Shown: in pieces, positions 12,101 to 22,454 of the stretch | How the letters are laid out: every line of letters starts with the position of its first letter | Position numbering within the stretch: the stretch's first letter is position 1 | Source of the DNA: Schistosoma haematobium | Lineage: Eukaryota > Platyhelminthes > Trematoda > Strigeidida > Schistosomatidae | DNA: 64,000 nt | Direction of reading: 5' to 3' | NCBI RefSeq assembly: GCF_000699445.3 | Contig: NC_067197.1 | Coordinates: 806,001-870,000, forward strand | Notes under the pieces: model-generated | Databases searched by the model: none | What the model was told of the DNA's origin: nothing | Seen by the model: the letters and a program-made list of their open reading frames with translations, nothing else | Position numbers and translations under genes: made by a program

Positions 12101-12340
12101 ACATTACGCAAATCGTCAAACTGCATCACGAGGCAAGCTCTAACTTGGAATCCTGAAGGGAAGCGGAAAAGAGGAAGGCCAAAGAACACGTTACGTCGGA
12201 TAATAGAAGCAGATATGAAAAGGATGAATTACAACTGGAAGGAGCTGGAAAGGATTGCCCAGGACAGGGTTGGATGGAGAATGCTGGTGAGCGACCTATG
12301 CTCCTTCACGAGGAGTAACAGGTGTAAGTAAGTAAGTAAG
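9139..12340 (+). mobile_element. Near-complete RTE-clade non-LTR retrotransposon (SR2-like)
   Basis: This is the best preserved mobile element in the window. It has a leader of about 170 bp (starting CTCTTCTAGAGTTACTGCC, slightly short of other leaders), one long endonuclease/reverse transcriptase frame (9311-12331), and a tail of (TAAG)n at about 12325-12340. There is practically no 3' untranslated region, as is usual in the RTE clade. At least ten truncated relatives lie in the window. The assignment to the SR2 type is based on clade features and the schistosome setting, not on a search. Confidence 0.85.
9311..12331 (+). pseudogene. RTE endonuclease-reverse transcriptase, interrupted by one stop
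   Basis: One frame of 1007 codons encodes an apurinic-type endonuclease followed by a reverse transcriptase, the two activities used in target-primed reverse transcription. Endonuclease marks are GTWNVRTM (about residues 29-36), ISETHW (about 57-62), MGDLNAKVG (about 165-173) and SDHHLVV (about 266). Reverse transcriptase marks are NGKAAGPDNIP, IPKKGDLSKCENYRGI, QAGFRKDRSCTDQI, DYEKAFDSVDR (about 645), GVRQGC and the catalytic FADD (11543-11554). A TAA at 11429-11431 falls directly after GVRQGC, between palm motifs, and separates the aspartate-bearing FADD from the rest. Both halves are in the same frame, so this is a single point lesion, not an indel. The terminal stop lies inside the TAAG tail repeat. 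ATG at 9311 is the first in-frame start and leaves the endonuclease N-terminus intact. Without readthrough, only an endonuclease plus partial RT could be made. Confidence 0.88.
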
Positions 12341-12344
12341 ATAA

Positions 12345-12518
12345 TAAAACCATTGGATGCCGTTCCGCTCAGCGGTGTAATGGTTAACAGTTTACTCGTG
12401 AGACAGATAGGTCTTGGGTTCGAATCTCGCGAGATGGGATCATGGATGAGCAGTCCTGAGGTGTCCCAAACTAATACGAAATGGCCGTCCATTGTTTCCA
12501 GGTTTTCCATGATGGTCT
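12345..12518 (+). repeat. Family A SINE, 5' part (split by a family B insertion)
   Basis: tRNA-like head with B box GGGTTCGAATC near 12417, then a hammerhead-like block (CCTGAGGTGTCCC...GAAATGGCC) and the start of the tail (CCAGGTTTTCCATGATGGTCT). The tail resumes at 12925 after the family B insertion. Confidence 0.8.
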
Positions 12519-12924
12519 TTTATTATTTTTTTATTTCAACTCATAAATATTGGTACAAGAGGGCACCAAATATATATATGCGCCACACCATATTTGTGTG
12601 TGGGGGCTGTGATACTGCCCGGGTGCCCAGACCGAAGCAGGTGGTTATCATAGGAGGCCACTCCCCGAGCCTTTGACCTAAATATCTGATCCACAAGACA
12701 GTTGAGCATCGTGAGAAGATGCAATCCCATGGTAGCCGGTGACCAACGATTGGTTCATACGCCATTTGTTCCTGCAGGATACTGGAGCCCATGTGCACCA
12801 TTGGTTTGAGATCCGATTAAAGCACCGAACATTCGCTTTTCGTTCTCTCATTTTCGTAAACAACACCCCCGCCATGAGAAGGCAGTGAATAGGACTTCCC
12901 TGGCAGAGGCTGTATACGCCCATT
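12519..12924 (-). repeat. Family B repeat inserted in a family A SINE
   Basis: Antisense copy with a T-rich tail at the left. It is flanked by direct repeats ATGGTCT at 12512-12518 and 12925-12931, which are the target-site duplication. It ends at the CTGTATACGCC block, so it is slightly 5'-truncated against the 490-bp full copies. Short frames inside it recur in other copies but differ between them and are not coding. Confidence 0.85.
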
Positions 12925-12970
12925 ATGGTCTAGATTCAAATGACTCATGACCTTAACTTTTAAAATCAAT
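12925..12970 (+). repeat. Family A SINE, tail remainder
   Basis: ATGGTCTAGATTCAAATGAC continues the tail interrupted at 12518. Confidence 0.75.
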
Positions 12971-13069
12971 ATCTAATTGTTATTGAAGTTATCATAATAA
13001 AACAACATAATATATGATATCTCTGATAGGTTTGTAACAAATATTTGACGGAATTTTCTACTTCACGCA

Positions 13070-13260
13070 TCTATGTAGCTGTGCTAGTAGCTAAGTGGAT
13101 AACGCAATGACAATTGAAGCGAACTAAACTGGTTTCGAGTCACTGAGTGAATATTAACTCTGGGATGCAAGTTTATTCGACTGACGAGTACAAAATAGGA
13201 TGAAAAGCGTGATTTCCACTGGTAGTTACTAAGCAACTTTACTTATTGTAACTTTGTTTG
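13070..13260 (+). repeat. Family C (SM-alpha-like) SINE with hammerhead
   Basis: tRNA-like head (TAGTAGCTAAGTGGATAACG A-box region, GTTTCGAGTC B-box-like at 13132). The hammerhead at 13163-13225 follows, with core CTGACGA and GAAA. Stem II (GTAC/GGAT) is eroded. Confidence 0.65.
13163..13225 (+). ncRNA. Hammerhead ribozyme relic (family C)
   Basis: CTGACGAG at 13181-13188 and GAAA at 13202-13205 are intact. Stem II no longer pairs well, and the stem I partner (ATTTCCACTGG) is mutated. Activity is unlikely. Confidence 0.5.
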
Positions 13261-13544
13261 TAAATACATTATCTAAGCTTTATGAAACGTAGACGATTGT
13301 CAAATACAAACGACTAAACAACTTGTTTTCATAAATTTTACATTTCTTTTCAATAGAAAAATCAATCTATTTAGTTAAACAACATACTACTTAACTACTC
13401 AAATGTCTTATAACACTAGTTTGAATGAATGATAATCATATTTCAATGACCTGACCCAAATATTCAAAGTCAACATCAATAAGGATTATTTTAAACATAA
13501 ATGAGTGTATGAAGCGAATTGTTTTTTTAGGTCAATTACTGTTT

Positions 13545-13681
13545 GAGCGTTTGAATTATTTTTACTGGTTAGCGTTTTTTAGCGAGTTAGTTTTCTACAA
13601 ACTAGGGTCGCTATCCCCGTACCCAACCCTCCTCCTTTACTCAGGCTTAAGACCGATAGTAGCTCTAGAAGAGCTACAGGC
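13545..13681 (-). mobile_element. RTE 5' leader, inverted part of a composite
   Basis: Antisense leader (AACTAACTCGCTA block, GGTCTTAAGCC block, ending GAGCTACAGGCAGAGTA), joined directly to a sense RTE 3' end. Confidence 0.75.
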
Positions 13682-14063
13682 AGAGTACTTATATACAGTT
13701 GTCTACACAAGATACTCATCATACGTTGACCGGATACCATCATCAGCAGTCTACTGTGGGAGAGAACAAACCAGCTTTCAACTGAAGAGGAGATTAGAAA
13801 AAGACGATGAAAATGGATAGAACATACATTACGCAAATCATCAAACTATAAATCACGAGGCAAGTACTAACATGGAACGCTGAAAGGAAACAGAAACAAA
13901 GAAGGCCGAAGAACACATTACATCGGGAATTAGAAGCATAAATGAAAAGGATAAATAACAACTGAGAAGAACTGGAAAGGTTTGCACAAGACAAAGATGG
14001 ATGGAGAGTGCTGGTGAGCGGCCTATGCTGTTCGATGAGAGGTAACAGGAGTAGGTAAGTAAC
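13682..14063 (+). mobile_element. RTE 3' end, sense part of a composite
   Basis: Starts at the TTGTCTACACAAGATACTC block (equivalent to about 11970 in the near-complete copy) and runs to GGTAACAGGAGTAGGTAAGTAA. With the inverted leader before it, this is a 5'-inverted, internally deleted derivative. Confidence 0.8.
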
Positions 14064-14239
14064 GAAGCAAATAATTGAAAAAATTTGAAAACTTTCATCA
14101 GTAAAGATCCTTTGTAGATGAACTTGTATGATACCAAGTTAAAACTTCTATTTATTTCACTAATTAGTTACATATAGTTTTTTGCAAATTATTGTTGATT
14201 TACTGTAAATCTGTTACTCAGATTTCCATTACAACTACC

Positions 14240-14305
14240 TTACTTACTTACTTACTTACTTACGCCTGCTAATCCTCGTAGAGGAGTATAGGCCGATCAC
14301 AAATA
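14240..14305 (-). mobile_element. RTE 3' terminus, very short copy
   Basis: (CTTA)n, then GCCTGCTAATCCTCG and AGGAGTATAGGCCGATCAC. Only about 65 bp is present, from severe 5' truncation. Confidence 0.65.
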
Positions 14306-14565
14306 CCTTAGTATTGCATAAATACAGCTTTGTTACAAGTGACACATTGTCTTCGTTTATTTGTAATGTATATTGATACTTTTGTATTTGAATAATGAAG
14401 AAGATTACGAAATACTTGACTGACTGTTAGATTGATTAAAAACAGTTTATAATTGTGTGTAGATTCTATTGAACTGTTTTTCATATACAACAAAACAGTT
14501 ATAATAAATTTATTGATTGTCACCTATCTAAAAAAGATGAAAATCACAGTACGAAGAAATTCTCA
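14306..14565. other. Unassigned AT-rich stretch
   Basis: Nothing recognised. Confidence 0.3.
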
Positions 14566-15000
14566 CCCTTTTACCTACTTAATTACTCCTATAGGCCGCT
14601 AACCAGCATTCTCTAATCCACTCTCTACTCGGACTTCATTTCTACTTCTATACAACTGTTGTTCATTTTTCTCATATCTGTCTCCATTCCTTGGCGTAAT
14701 GTGCACTTTGGTCATCCTCTTCTCCTTCAACCTTCAGGATTCCATAAAAGGGCTTGTCTTGTGATACAAGTCGGTGCTTTCCTCGATATGTGTCCTATCT
14801 ACTTCCAGCACTTATTCCTGATTTGTTTCTCCACTGCAATCTGGATTATTCTCTCCCATAGTAGGTTGTTGCTAATAGTGCCTGACCAACGGATCTGAAG
14901 TATTTTGTGTAGAAAACTGTTAATAAACACCTATATCTTCTGGATGATGACTTTCGTAGTTTTCCAGGTTTCTGCCCCATACAGTAGAACTGTCTTGACT
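14566..15000 (-). mobile_element. RTE 3' end, antisense part of a composite
   Basis: Antisense C-terminal region with degraded frame, ending at CAGTAGAACTGTCTTGACT. Confidence 0.8.
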
Positions 15001-15112
15001 CCGTGGGCTACTGCCGGTCCCAAGCCCGGATAAAGAAGGAGGGTAGAGCATGGGGTTAGCGACCTCATCCTGTAGAAAAACAACTCGCTAAAATAACGCT
15101 TACCAGAAAAAT
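15001..15112 (+). mobile_element. RTE 5' leader, opposite strand, part of a composite
   Basis: Leader block GGCTACTGCCGGTCCCAAGC through CTCGCTAAAATAACGCTTACC. It is joined to the antisense 3' end at 15000/15001, the same topology as at 13.5 and 20.2 kb seen from the other strand. Confidence 0.8.
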
Positions 15113-15464
15113 TGTAATATGACTACAGTTATGTAATATTGAATTGATTAATTGACTTATCAATAATAGGAATATGATAGTTACTAATCAATATTTTTTT
15201 TTGTTGGATAAGAAACCACTACACACACACACACACACTTGTTAACTTTTATAAGGAGATTAATGTAACTATGATATGAGATAGAGACATTTTAAAATTT
15301 AACGCTACATTAGTTTCATTTAATTTGCTTGGATTATTTTCCACTTAACAACAACAACAACATACAAGCAAACAAACATTTTAATTGTGTCTAATGAGTG
15401 AATATTTTGATAAGCAGATTATGAAAGCGTGAAATGTATTTTAAGTAGTAAATGTAATTTTATC
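15113..15464. other. Unassigned AT-rich stretch
   Basis: Contains an (AC)n run near 15221-15238. No gene is seen. Confidence 0.4.
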
Positions 15465-15973
15465 TGTATTATAACTTGTAGACTTGTGCCTCTATCAATA
15501 TATGACGTAATGATATCACCAATTAGAGTATAGTGAATTATCGATCGGACAAATGACGTATAAAACATGTACGAGTAGTTTTGAGTACTTATCGATCCTT
15601 CTTTCTGCATAGTCCTGTCTGTTAAAGTCCACAACACCAATGTCAGTCTCTTCAAGATGGATCATGTATTTCAAACATACTGGGTTTATATACTAATCAA
15701 ACAGGCCACAACGTACCATAAAATAGGAAACAACATTTGTACAGGATCAAGCCGAAAGTGGCTGTGAATGTGGGAGATAATAATTAATAGACTGGACATA
15801 ACAGTAAGTCGTATAACAGTAATCTATGGGTCAAAATGAAGCTTATAATAAGAGGACCATGAGTATGCATAGTTTAGCTACTTAATCATTATACAGTAAA
15901 AATATATGTATCGTATTTGTCCATAAATAGTTCTCAAATATTGCCATGTATAATTCTCGTCGGGATGTAAAAA
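15465..15973 (-). mobile_element. Solo LTR, family H1
   Basis: About 509 bp, an inverted homologue of the 30215-30713 LTR. On the minus strand it runs from a TGTTATA-like start (decayed) to TTATAATACA, with an internal TATA box (AGTATATAAACCC). It is flanked by TATC on both sides (15461-15464 and 15974-15977). No internal retroelement sequence is adjacent. Confidence 0.7.
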
Positions 15974-16154
15974 TATCCGACGGTATGATTAATGATGATA
16001 ATATTAGAATACAAATACAATAAGTTTTATACGAAAACTTAGTTTACGCTATATAGTGGTGATATTATTCAAAGTTTTAGGGACAAATCATGAATAGAAC
16101 TAATGTGAACATAGAAATGTTCATAATTGCTGAATAACTGTTTTCAATTTCATC

Positions 16155-16680
16155 TTGAATAGTTAAATTCATGAGTCGATTAAAGTTAGGTCACCATGGA
16201 AAACATGGAAGCACTGAATGGCCGTTTCGTCCTATTGTGGGACTCTTTAGAAGTGCTTCCAGGTTTTCCATGGTGGTCTAGCTTCAATTGACTCATCATC
16301 TCAACTTTTGAAATTACTATAATATCCACATAAACTCTTTCTGATATTAAACAACATATTCTTACTAGTGACGGTCTCCAAGAGGTAGTTCTTGGACTTC
16401 TAGTGAGAAGCAGTGAATGGTGGAGTCCAACCAGATCTGTTGTGAGATAGTAACTCACTGAAGACAATGGTGGATGTATGGCTCAATTTGGTTGATTAGT
16501 TGAAGTTAGACATTAACACCTTTGAATGTCGACCAGTTCAATGGTGTAGTGGGTTCGGATCTCCTGGATGCTCACTGATGAGGAGTCCCAAACTAGTAAG
16601 AAACGGCCGTCCATTGTTACCAGGTTTTTCAAGGTGGTTTAGATTCAATTGATTCATAATTTCAACTAGCTTCCAGAAAG
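16155..16680. repeat. Family A SINE: fold-back plus head-to-tail tandem units
   Basis: A short antisense tail and hammerhead part (16155-16245) joins a sense tail (16247 on), which runs through the complete long tail to GACATTAACACC. It then enters a second unit with a diverged tRNA-like head (about 16525-16555) and a second hammerhead-like block (16560-16615). The distance between the two equivalent CCAGG positions is about 358 bp, which gives the unit length. Confidence 0.7.
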
Positions 16681-16689
16681 AACAATTTA

Positions 16690-17000
16690 TTCATTCATGT
16701 TGAGTCACTTTTAAACCTTATCAATTAATTGTTTTTATATACGGCATATGTGTGTACTTTGTTTATCTTATTTATCATACCTTTAACTAAGTTTGTTTGG
16801 CTAAAACTATTCCATCATGCTTAATCATATCGAGTTGATTCAGTTGCCATCTCCGTTTAGCTTTCCCATTATTTCATTCTGAATATCTCTCTGTATAAAC
16901 GATAAATTGAAATAGAATTCATCCAACATAACGTATATTTGATCTCTTATAACTATCATTTCACAAACAACGTAAACCTATGAAATACACGTCATTAAAA
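16690..17000 (+). repeat. Weak repeat pair member (family G)
   Basis: Shows scattered similarity in the same order to 33520-33810 (TATGTGTGTACTTTG, TCGAGTTGATTCAGTTGCC, GAAATACAC). It may be a diverged LTR; this is not certain. Confidence 0.3.
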
Positions 17001-17016
17001 TAGAAGATTTGTAGAT

Positions 17017-17250
17017 GAGACTATAATTTATGTACGAACTAATCACCTATAAGTTAACAGATCTCGAATTTTGGCACGAAATTCATTCATTCATTCATCT
17101 ATTTGGCTAAACAGAGTTTTAACACTATAGTTGATGTTAATTCGTGATGAAAAGTCGAAATTTAATTCTTAAGCTTAATCATTAACTGTTAAATCATCAT
17201 TTGAATTCGTAACACTTAGTTTATAATCCTCATTTAGTCTTGGTTAAGGG
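17017..17250. mobile_element. MITE-like element, copy 2 (family F, truncated)
   Basis: Terminus GAGACTATAATTTATGTACGA at 17017. The body is in the opposite orientation to copy 1, and the other terminus is lost near 17250. Confidence 0.6.
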
Positions 17251-17294
17251 AACACTTGTGGTGTTTTTGGAATGAACAAATGATTCCATAGTAC

Positions 17295-17659
17295 TGTTGT
17301 AACGTGTGGGACTGCAGGTTATGATAAGCAGTGTTTTATCGATCGGTTACAGTAGCACGTAAACACGTAGTGAACGGCCTAGAGTCCCGATTGGTCCCGC
17401 TTCCCTGTCTAACCCAGCCAGTTGAGTCCAGAATGCAAGTCTTAGCCTCTGAGTTATGAATCATTATATTTCAGATATACTCTATTTATATACTAAACAA
17501 ACAGACCACATCGTACCATAAAAATAGAAAACAACATTTGTACAATATTTAAAGAGTGAAATAAATAATGGCCAATAGGGAATGCCCATTTACAGTCCAA
17601 GGACATCATTAGACTTAACATGATAATGTTTGGCATATTATTCCTCAGTATCCCTAACA
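17295..17659 (-). mobile_element. Solo LTR, family H2, with target duplication
   Basis: 365 bp. On the minus strand it starts TGTTAGGGATAC and ends GTTACAACA. It has a TATA box (AGTATATAAATAG). Perfect 5-bp direct repeats AGTAC flank it (17290-17294 and 17660-17664). It shares the TATA-proximal segment with family H1 but is otherwise different. Confidence 0.8.
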
Positions 17660-18189
17660 AGTACTTGTTGAATGCTTGATTTCAAATTCCAAATACACTA
17701 CATTCGTTAATGTTTCTCTTGTACTTCTTGATCTAATCACTTTATTTCTAGGATTTCTAGTTCATCCTATAGTTTAAATACTTTTAATGATCATAACACT
17801 CTCAAGATCAGTAAATGTGTCGTTCAAAGATCGTTCATAAATAATAGTCTCATCAATTTGTGTTCATAATATATTCATTCATTCATTGAAATAGATCAAT
17901 TGAATACAATCATGATTTCATTCTTCATGTATGATTATAGATAGATACATATAAACAACTTTCATATTTCCTTACCTACGTATTGGTCTACACCTATATA
18001 ATCTGTCAACGTAAGTAACTAGCACATGATATAAAAAAAAATAAAGAGAATAGTTACATGTCAACTACTTTTTCTTTTCCTTCAATATTTTTGGGTGAAT
18101 TATTCATTAGTTTTTATCTTCATTTGTTACGTTTCTTTTTTGTAACAAAATAAAAGTTATGTCATATTATTATTGAACATTTTTGTTTC
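17660..18189. other. Unassigned AT-rich stretch
   Basis: No gene or recognised repeat. Confidence 0.35.
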
Positions 18190-18510
18190 TTTCAATAGTT
18201 AAGATCATGAGTTAATTGAAACTAGATAACCATGAAAGACCTAAAAGCATTGAATGACCGTTTCATCCCAATATAGGACTCCTCAACAATGCATGTCGAT
18301 GATCTTATATGTGAGACTCGAACACAAAACCTTCGATGTTTCAGATGAACACTTAACCTCTGCACTTCTAAGCCAGTGGGATCGTAGATACTCACTGTAC
18401 AAAATGGTCATTCAGTGCTTTCAGGTTCTCTATGGTAGTCTAGCTTCAATGGACTCATTATCTTAACTATTAAAATTACTATCATATTCACAAATACCCC
18501 TTGTGATTAC
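18190..18510. repeat. Family A SINE, fold-back copy
   Basis: Antisense tail, hammerhead remnant and tRNA-like head (18190-18375) followed by a sense hammerhead 3' side and tail (18378-18508). This gives inverted ends, as at 2059 and 30965. The sequence is diverged. Confidence 0.65.
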
Positions 18511-18875
18511 AGCATTTCACGTAACTTATTCTAACTACTTCTACAATTGACTTCATTAATAAACTGGATATTTGGTATGTATTACAAAAGTCAGAAAGAT
18601 TTACAGTTTTTTTAAACCGATACCTAAATCATATTGAAATGGGGAACAATAAATTTTATATATTTAAAGTTGAAATGAATCGAAAAACATGTATCCTTAA
18701 AGAATTCACTAAAACATTCATCTTTGAATTTAATGTTTGTTTGTTTTTTGTCTTATCAATTCTCAATGGAACTAATCATATCTATAAAGTTCTAAATGAA
18801 ATCAACATGTATTACATAATAGAATTGATATAAATCATTGTTTATTTACATCACTACCAATTCATGATTCAAATG
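18511..18875. other. Unassigned AT-rich stretch
   Basis: Nothing recognised. Confidence 0.3.
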
Positions 18876-19335
18876 TTACCTCCAAATGCCCTGGTACGAA
18901 CATGAGTGGAGAGGGCCCACCTTCCCTCTCGAAATACTCTCTCACATGGCCACGCGTATACAGCTTTTTTCAGGGAAGTCCTACTCACTCCATTCTCGTA
19001 ACGGGGGTATTGTTTACAAAATTGAGAAGACGAAAAGCGAATGTCTGGCGCTTTAACCGGGCCAGTGGACACGGTAAATCCACCTAGGGGGAGTTGGGAA
19101 ACCCTGACTTCAAGCCAGTGTTGCACATGGACTGGCTCCAGTATCCTGAGGGAACAAATGGCGTATGAACCAATGATTGGTCAACGGCTACCATGAGACT
19201 GCATCCCATTACTTAGTCGACTGCCATGTGGATTAGACCCTTATGTCGAATGCTCCGGGTGTGGTCCACTAAGAAAACCACTTGCTTCAATCTAGGCACC
19301 CGGACAGTATCACAGCCCACACACAAATCAAATGA
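18876..19335 (+). repeat. Family B repeat (sense, 3' end lost)
   Basis: Full 5' end (CCAAATGCCCTGGTACG), the GGGAAGTCCTACTCACT block, and AAATGGCGTATGAACCAATG. It ends at CACACACAAATCAAATGA before the A-rich tail. Confidence 0.8.
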
Positions 19336-19369
19336 AATGAAATGACGATAATTACTGAAAATACTATTG

Positions 19370-19760
19370 TAATCAAAGTTGAATAGTGGCTAGCAGTGGA
19401 ATCCAAAAAATGTGTTTCGTCTCACTTGGGACTCGTCAGCTGGATATACCTGCATCTTAGAGTTGATGCTCATTCTGAGACTCGAACCCAATATCGTTCG
19501 CTTTAAATGTCATCACATTATTCACTTAGCTATTGAGTCCTGATAGCGAAAGGTACTGTGTTTGAGTCTTAGAGTGAACGTCAACTCTGAGATGTAGGTA
19601 AATCCAGTTGACGAGTCCCAGTTCACTCCTAGCCACTATCCATCTTGTGAATTAAGGTAATATCATGGTAATAAGCACAGTATGCACATATGCCAATAAC
19701 AGACTGATCAATTGCAGTCATAGACATCCATAGGAAGATTCAAGTAAACAACAATACCAA
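19370..19760. repeat. Family C (SM-alpha-like) SINEs, head-to-head pair
   Basis: An antisense unit (hammerhead 19391-19455, tRNA-like head to 19545) abuts a sense unit (head from 19548, hammerhead-like GACGAGTCCC at about 19608, tail to ATCAATTGCAG). The sense hammerhead lacks the GAAA side. Confidence 0.7.
19391..19455 (-). ncRNA. Hammerhead ribozyme (family C), best preserved core
   Basis: On the minus strand: GGTATATCCAG, core CTGACGA (19433-19439), stem II GTCCC...GAGAC, GAAA (19415-19418), then GGATTCCACTGC as the stem I partner. Stem I pairing (ATCCA/TGGAT) and the terminal bulges typical of schistosome hammerheads are present. Stem III is replaced by an ACATTTTTT run, so cleavage is doubtful. 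Confidence 0.6.
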
Positions 19761-20149
19761 ATGAATTTAACCAATTGAATGATAAGCTTAACTTACAATT
19801 TAATCGCTGAAATGTTCATAAATATAATTTCCCTCTTTCATATTCATTTCATTTATAATCATTACTGTTTTATCATCTACATTGTTCTCTTCTTTTCATG
19901 TGTGTGTTTGTTTGTTTGCTTGTTTCCTACATTCATAAAAAAAACGAGAGAGTGAATCAGATAATAATGATAAATGATAAGAATTTATACTTAGATCTTT
20001 TTTTCTTTTTAATATTATAATACTTTCATTATAAAACTGAATATCGGACAGTAAACTAAAACAAAATGATTGTTCATTTGCATAATGAGTAAATGATAAT
20101 GGCAATCTTTATACATTAAATTTAGATTTCATAAAGTTAGTTACTTTAC
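19761..20149. other. Unassigned AT-rich stretch
   Basis: No gene or recognised repeat. Confidence 0.35.
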
Positions 20150-20279
20150 TTTTGGTTAGAACTCTTTTAGCGAGTTATTGTTCTACGGGATGGGGTCGCT
20201 AACCCCATGCCCAACCCTCATCCTTTTTCCGGGCTTCGGACCGGTAGTAGCCCCCGGAGGGACTCCAGGCGGAGTTTAT
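20150..20279 (-). mobile_element. RTE 5' leader, inverted part of a composite
   Basis: Antisense leader from the GGTTAGAACTCTTTTAGCG block to GACTCCAGGCGGAGT. It is joined to a sense RTE 3' end at about 20279. Confidence 0.8.
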
Positions 20280-20660
20280 TAACAGTTGTCTAAACAAAAT
20301 ACTTCGGATCTGTTGGTCGGTCACTATTAGAAACAACATACCGTTGGAGTTAATAAACCAGATTGCAGTGGATAAACAAATCAGGAAGAAGCGTTGGAAG
20401 TGGATAGGACACTCATTGAGGAAAGCATCCAACTGTGTCACAAGGTAAGCCCTCAATTGAAATCCTCAATGCCAAAGGTGGAGGAGAAGAAGACCAAAGA
20501 ACACATTACTCCGGGAAATGGAGATAGATATGAGAAAAATGAACAAGAATTGGATGGAACTAGAAAGGAAGGCGGATAATAGAATGAGTCGGAGAATGCT
20601 GGTCGGCTGCCTATGCTTCATTAGGAGTAACAGGCGTATATATGTAAGTAAGTAAGTAAC
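20280..20660 (+). mobile_element. RTE 3' end, sense part of a composite
   Basis: Starts at ACAGTTGTCTAAACAAAATAC, within a few bases of the 13.68 kb composite's junction in element coordinates. It ends in (GTAA)n. The frame is broken. Confidence 0.8.
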
Positions 20661-20961
20661 TTTATTTATGTAACTAAACATACTAACATATGGAAATTTT
20701 ATCAGTTGCTAAGTGAACTATAAAATTTTATTATTATTGACCTGAATTTATTGTCTAAACTTCATTGTATGTGAAAGTGAGTTTCATATGCATTAACCGT
20801 AAACATAAATAATCATTCATTGATTTATTTAATTCGACAAGAGGAATAATAATAGTGAAATATAGATGAGTAAAGGATTATTTATTGAACATTGTTTTCA
20901 GTATGTTTTGTCGATATTGAATAAATAATTAGATCTTTAATAAGTGATTGTTCTTATACCA

Positions 20962-21612
20962 ACTTAGTTACTTATGCATGTTACTCCTAATGGAGCATAG
21001 GCAGCCGACCGGCATTCTCCAACCCACTGTGTCCTCCGCCTTCTTTTCTAGTTTCATCCAATTCTTGTTCATTTTTCTCATATCTATCTCCATTTCCCGG
21101 AGTAATGTGTTCTTTGGTCTTCTTCTCCTCCACCTTTGGCATTGAGGATTCCATGTGAGGTCTTGTTCTGCGACACAGTTGGGTGCTTTGCTCAATGAGT
21201 GTCCTATCCACTTCCAGCGCTTCTTCCTGATTTGTTTATCCACTGCAATCTGGTTTGTTCTCTCCCATAGTAGGCTATTGTTAATAGTGTCCAACCAACG
21301 GATCCGAAGTATTTTGTGTAGACAACTATTAATAAACACCTATATGTTTTGGATGATGGCTTTCGTAGTTCTCCAGGTTTCCGCCCCATATAGTAGAACT
21401 GTCTTGACATTTGTATTGAAAATTCTGATCTTAGTGTTGTTTGACAGACAATTGTTTTGAGTTCCAAATATTCTTCAATTGTAGATATGCTGCTGTTGCT
21501 TTGTCGATTAGTGCCTTCGTATCATCATCAGATCCACCATGTCCGTCAATAATGATGCCCATATATTAAAAGGACTTTGCATTTTCCATAGCTTTTATGT
21601 CAGCTGTGATTT
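20962..21612 (-). mobile_element. RTE retrotransposon, truncated antisense copy
   Basis: The minus strand carries the C-terminal part, with an open 123-codon run at 20968-21339 (INSCLHKILRIRWLDTINNS and onwards). It is truncated in the palm region at 21612. Confidence 0.8.
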
Positions 21613-21613
21613 G

Positions 21614-21940
21614 ATATGAAGGTTACACCTAGGGAGTCGGAAAACCCTGATTCCAAACCAATGGTGCACATGGACTCCAAGATCCTGTTGGAACAATCGT
21701 TGGTCATCGACTACCTTCGGACTACATCTTATTACATTGCTCCACTGCCTTGCGGATTAGACATTTAGGTCAATGGATTGGGGTTGTGGCCCCCTAAAAA
21801 GACCACCTGCTTCGGTTTGGGCATCCGGGCAGTATCACAGCCCTCACACAAATCAAATGAGCTTTGTGTATCGCATATCTATTTGGTGCCTTCTTGTACC
21901 AATGTTTATTTGTTTAAATAATAATAATAATACTATAACT
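21614..21940 (+). repeat. Family B repeat (sense, 5'-truncated)
   Basis: Block GGGAGTCGGAAAACCCTGAT through GGGCAGTATCACAGCCCTCA to the A/T-rich tail TTTAAATAATAATAATAAT. Confidence 0.75.
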
Positions 21941-22454
21941 ATTAGTCTCATAATCTACTCAGGTGCGTTTCTGAAAAGTTTACAATCTTTCTTTGTACAA
22001 ATTAGGAAAGAGTACAATCAAAGATATCGTGGTTGCTAGCTATATACATCTAATAGAATATACATGATTCAGATGTTGATGAACTGTATTTCTAACATCT
22101 AACTATTCATCACTCAATACGTTATCCTCAGAATTGATCAAGAATTAAGAAATGGGAACTTGTTGAAATACTTTACGCTGAGAATTCTATATTGAACTGG
22201 TTATAACTTATCAATTGAATGCTGATTGTCTCGGTTCTTTTAATGCTACTTTTTTTAATATCTGGTCATTGGTGATTGTTGTCAAGCCATTAATATTGTG
22301 AATAAATATAAATGAAAAACAAGAAAAATATTTTTTTCTTTTTAATGCAAAAATGTTGTTGTTGTCGTTGTTTTAATCTAACTTATAAACAGATTTTTAC
22401 ATTTCCGTTTATATTATTATTATTATACATTTAATAATAAATGAATCATATCAG
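21941..22454. other. Unassigned AT-rich stretch
   Basis: No gene or recognised repeat. Confidence 0.35.

Noticed and set aside
11524..12189. A 221-codon frame on the minus strand
   Set aside because: It is the shadow of the RTE reverse transcriptase frame on the other strand, and similar shadows occur in other RTE copies.
16690..17000. Pair 16690-17000 / 33520-33810 as a defined LTR family
   Set aside because: Similarity is scattered and no TG...CA ends or target duplications could be placed. Kept only as a low-confidence repeat.
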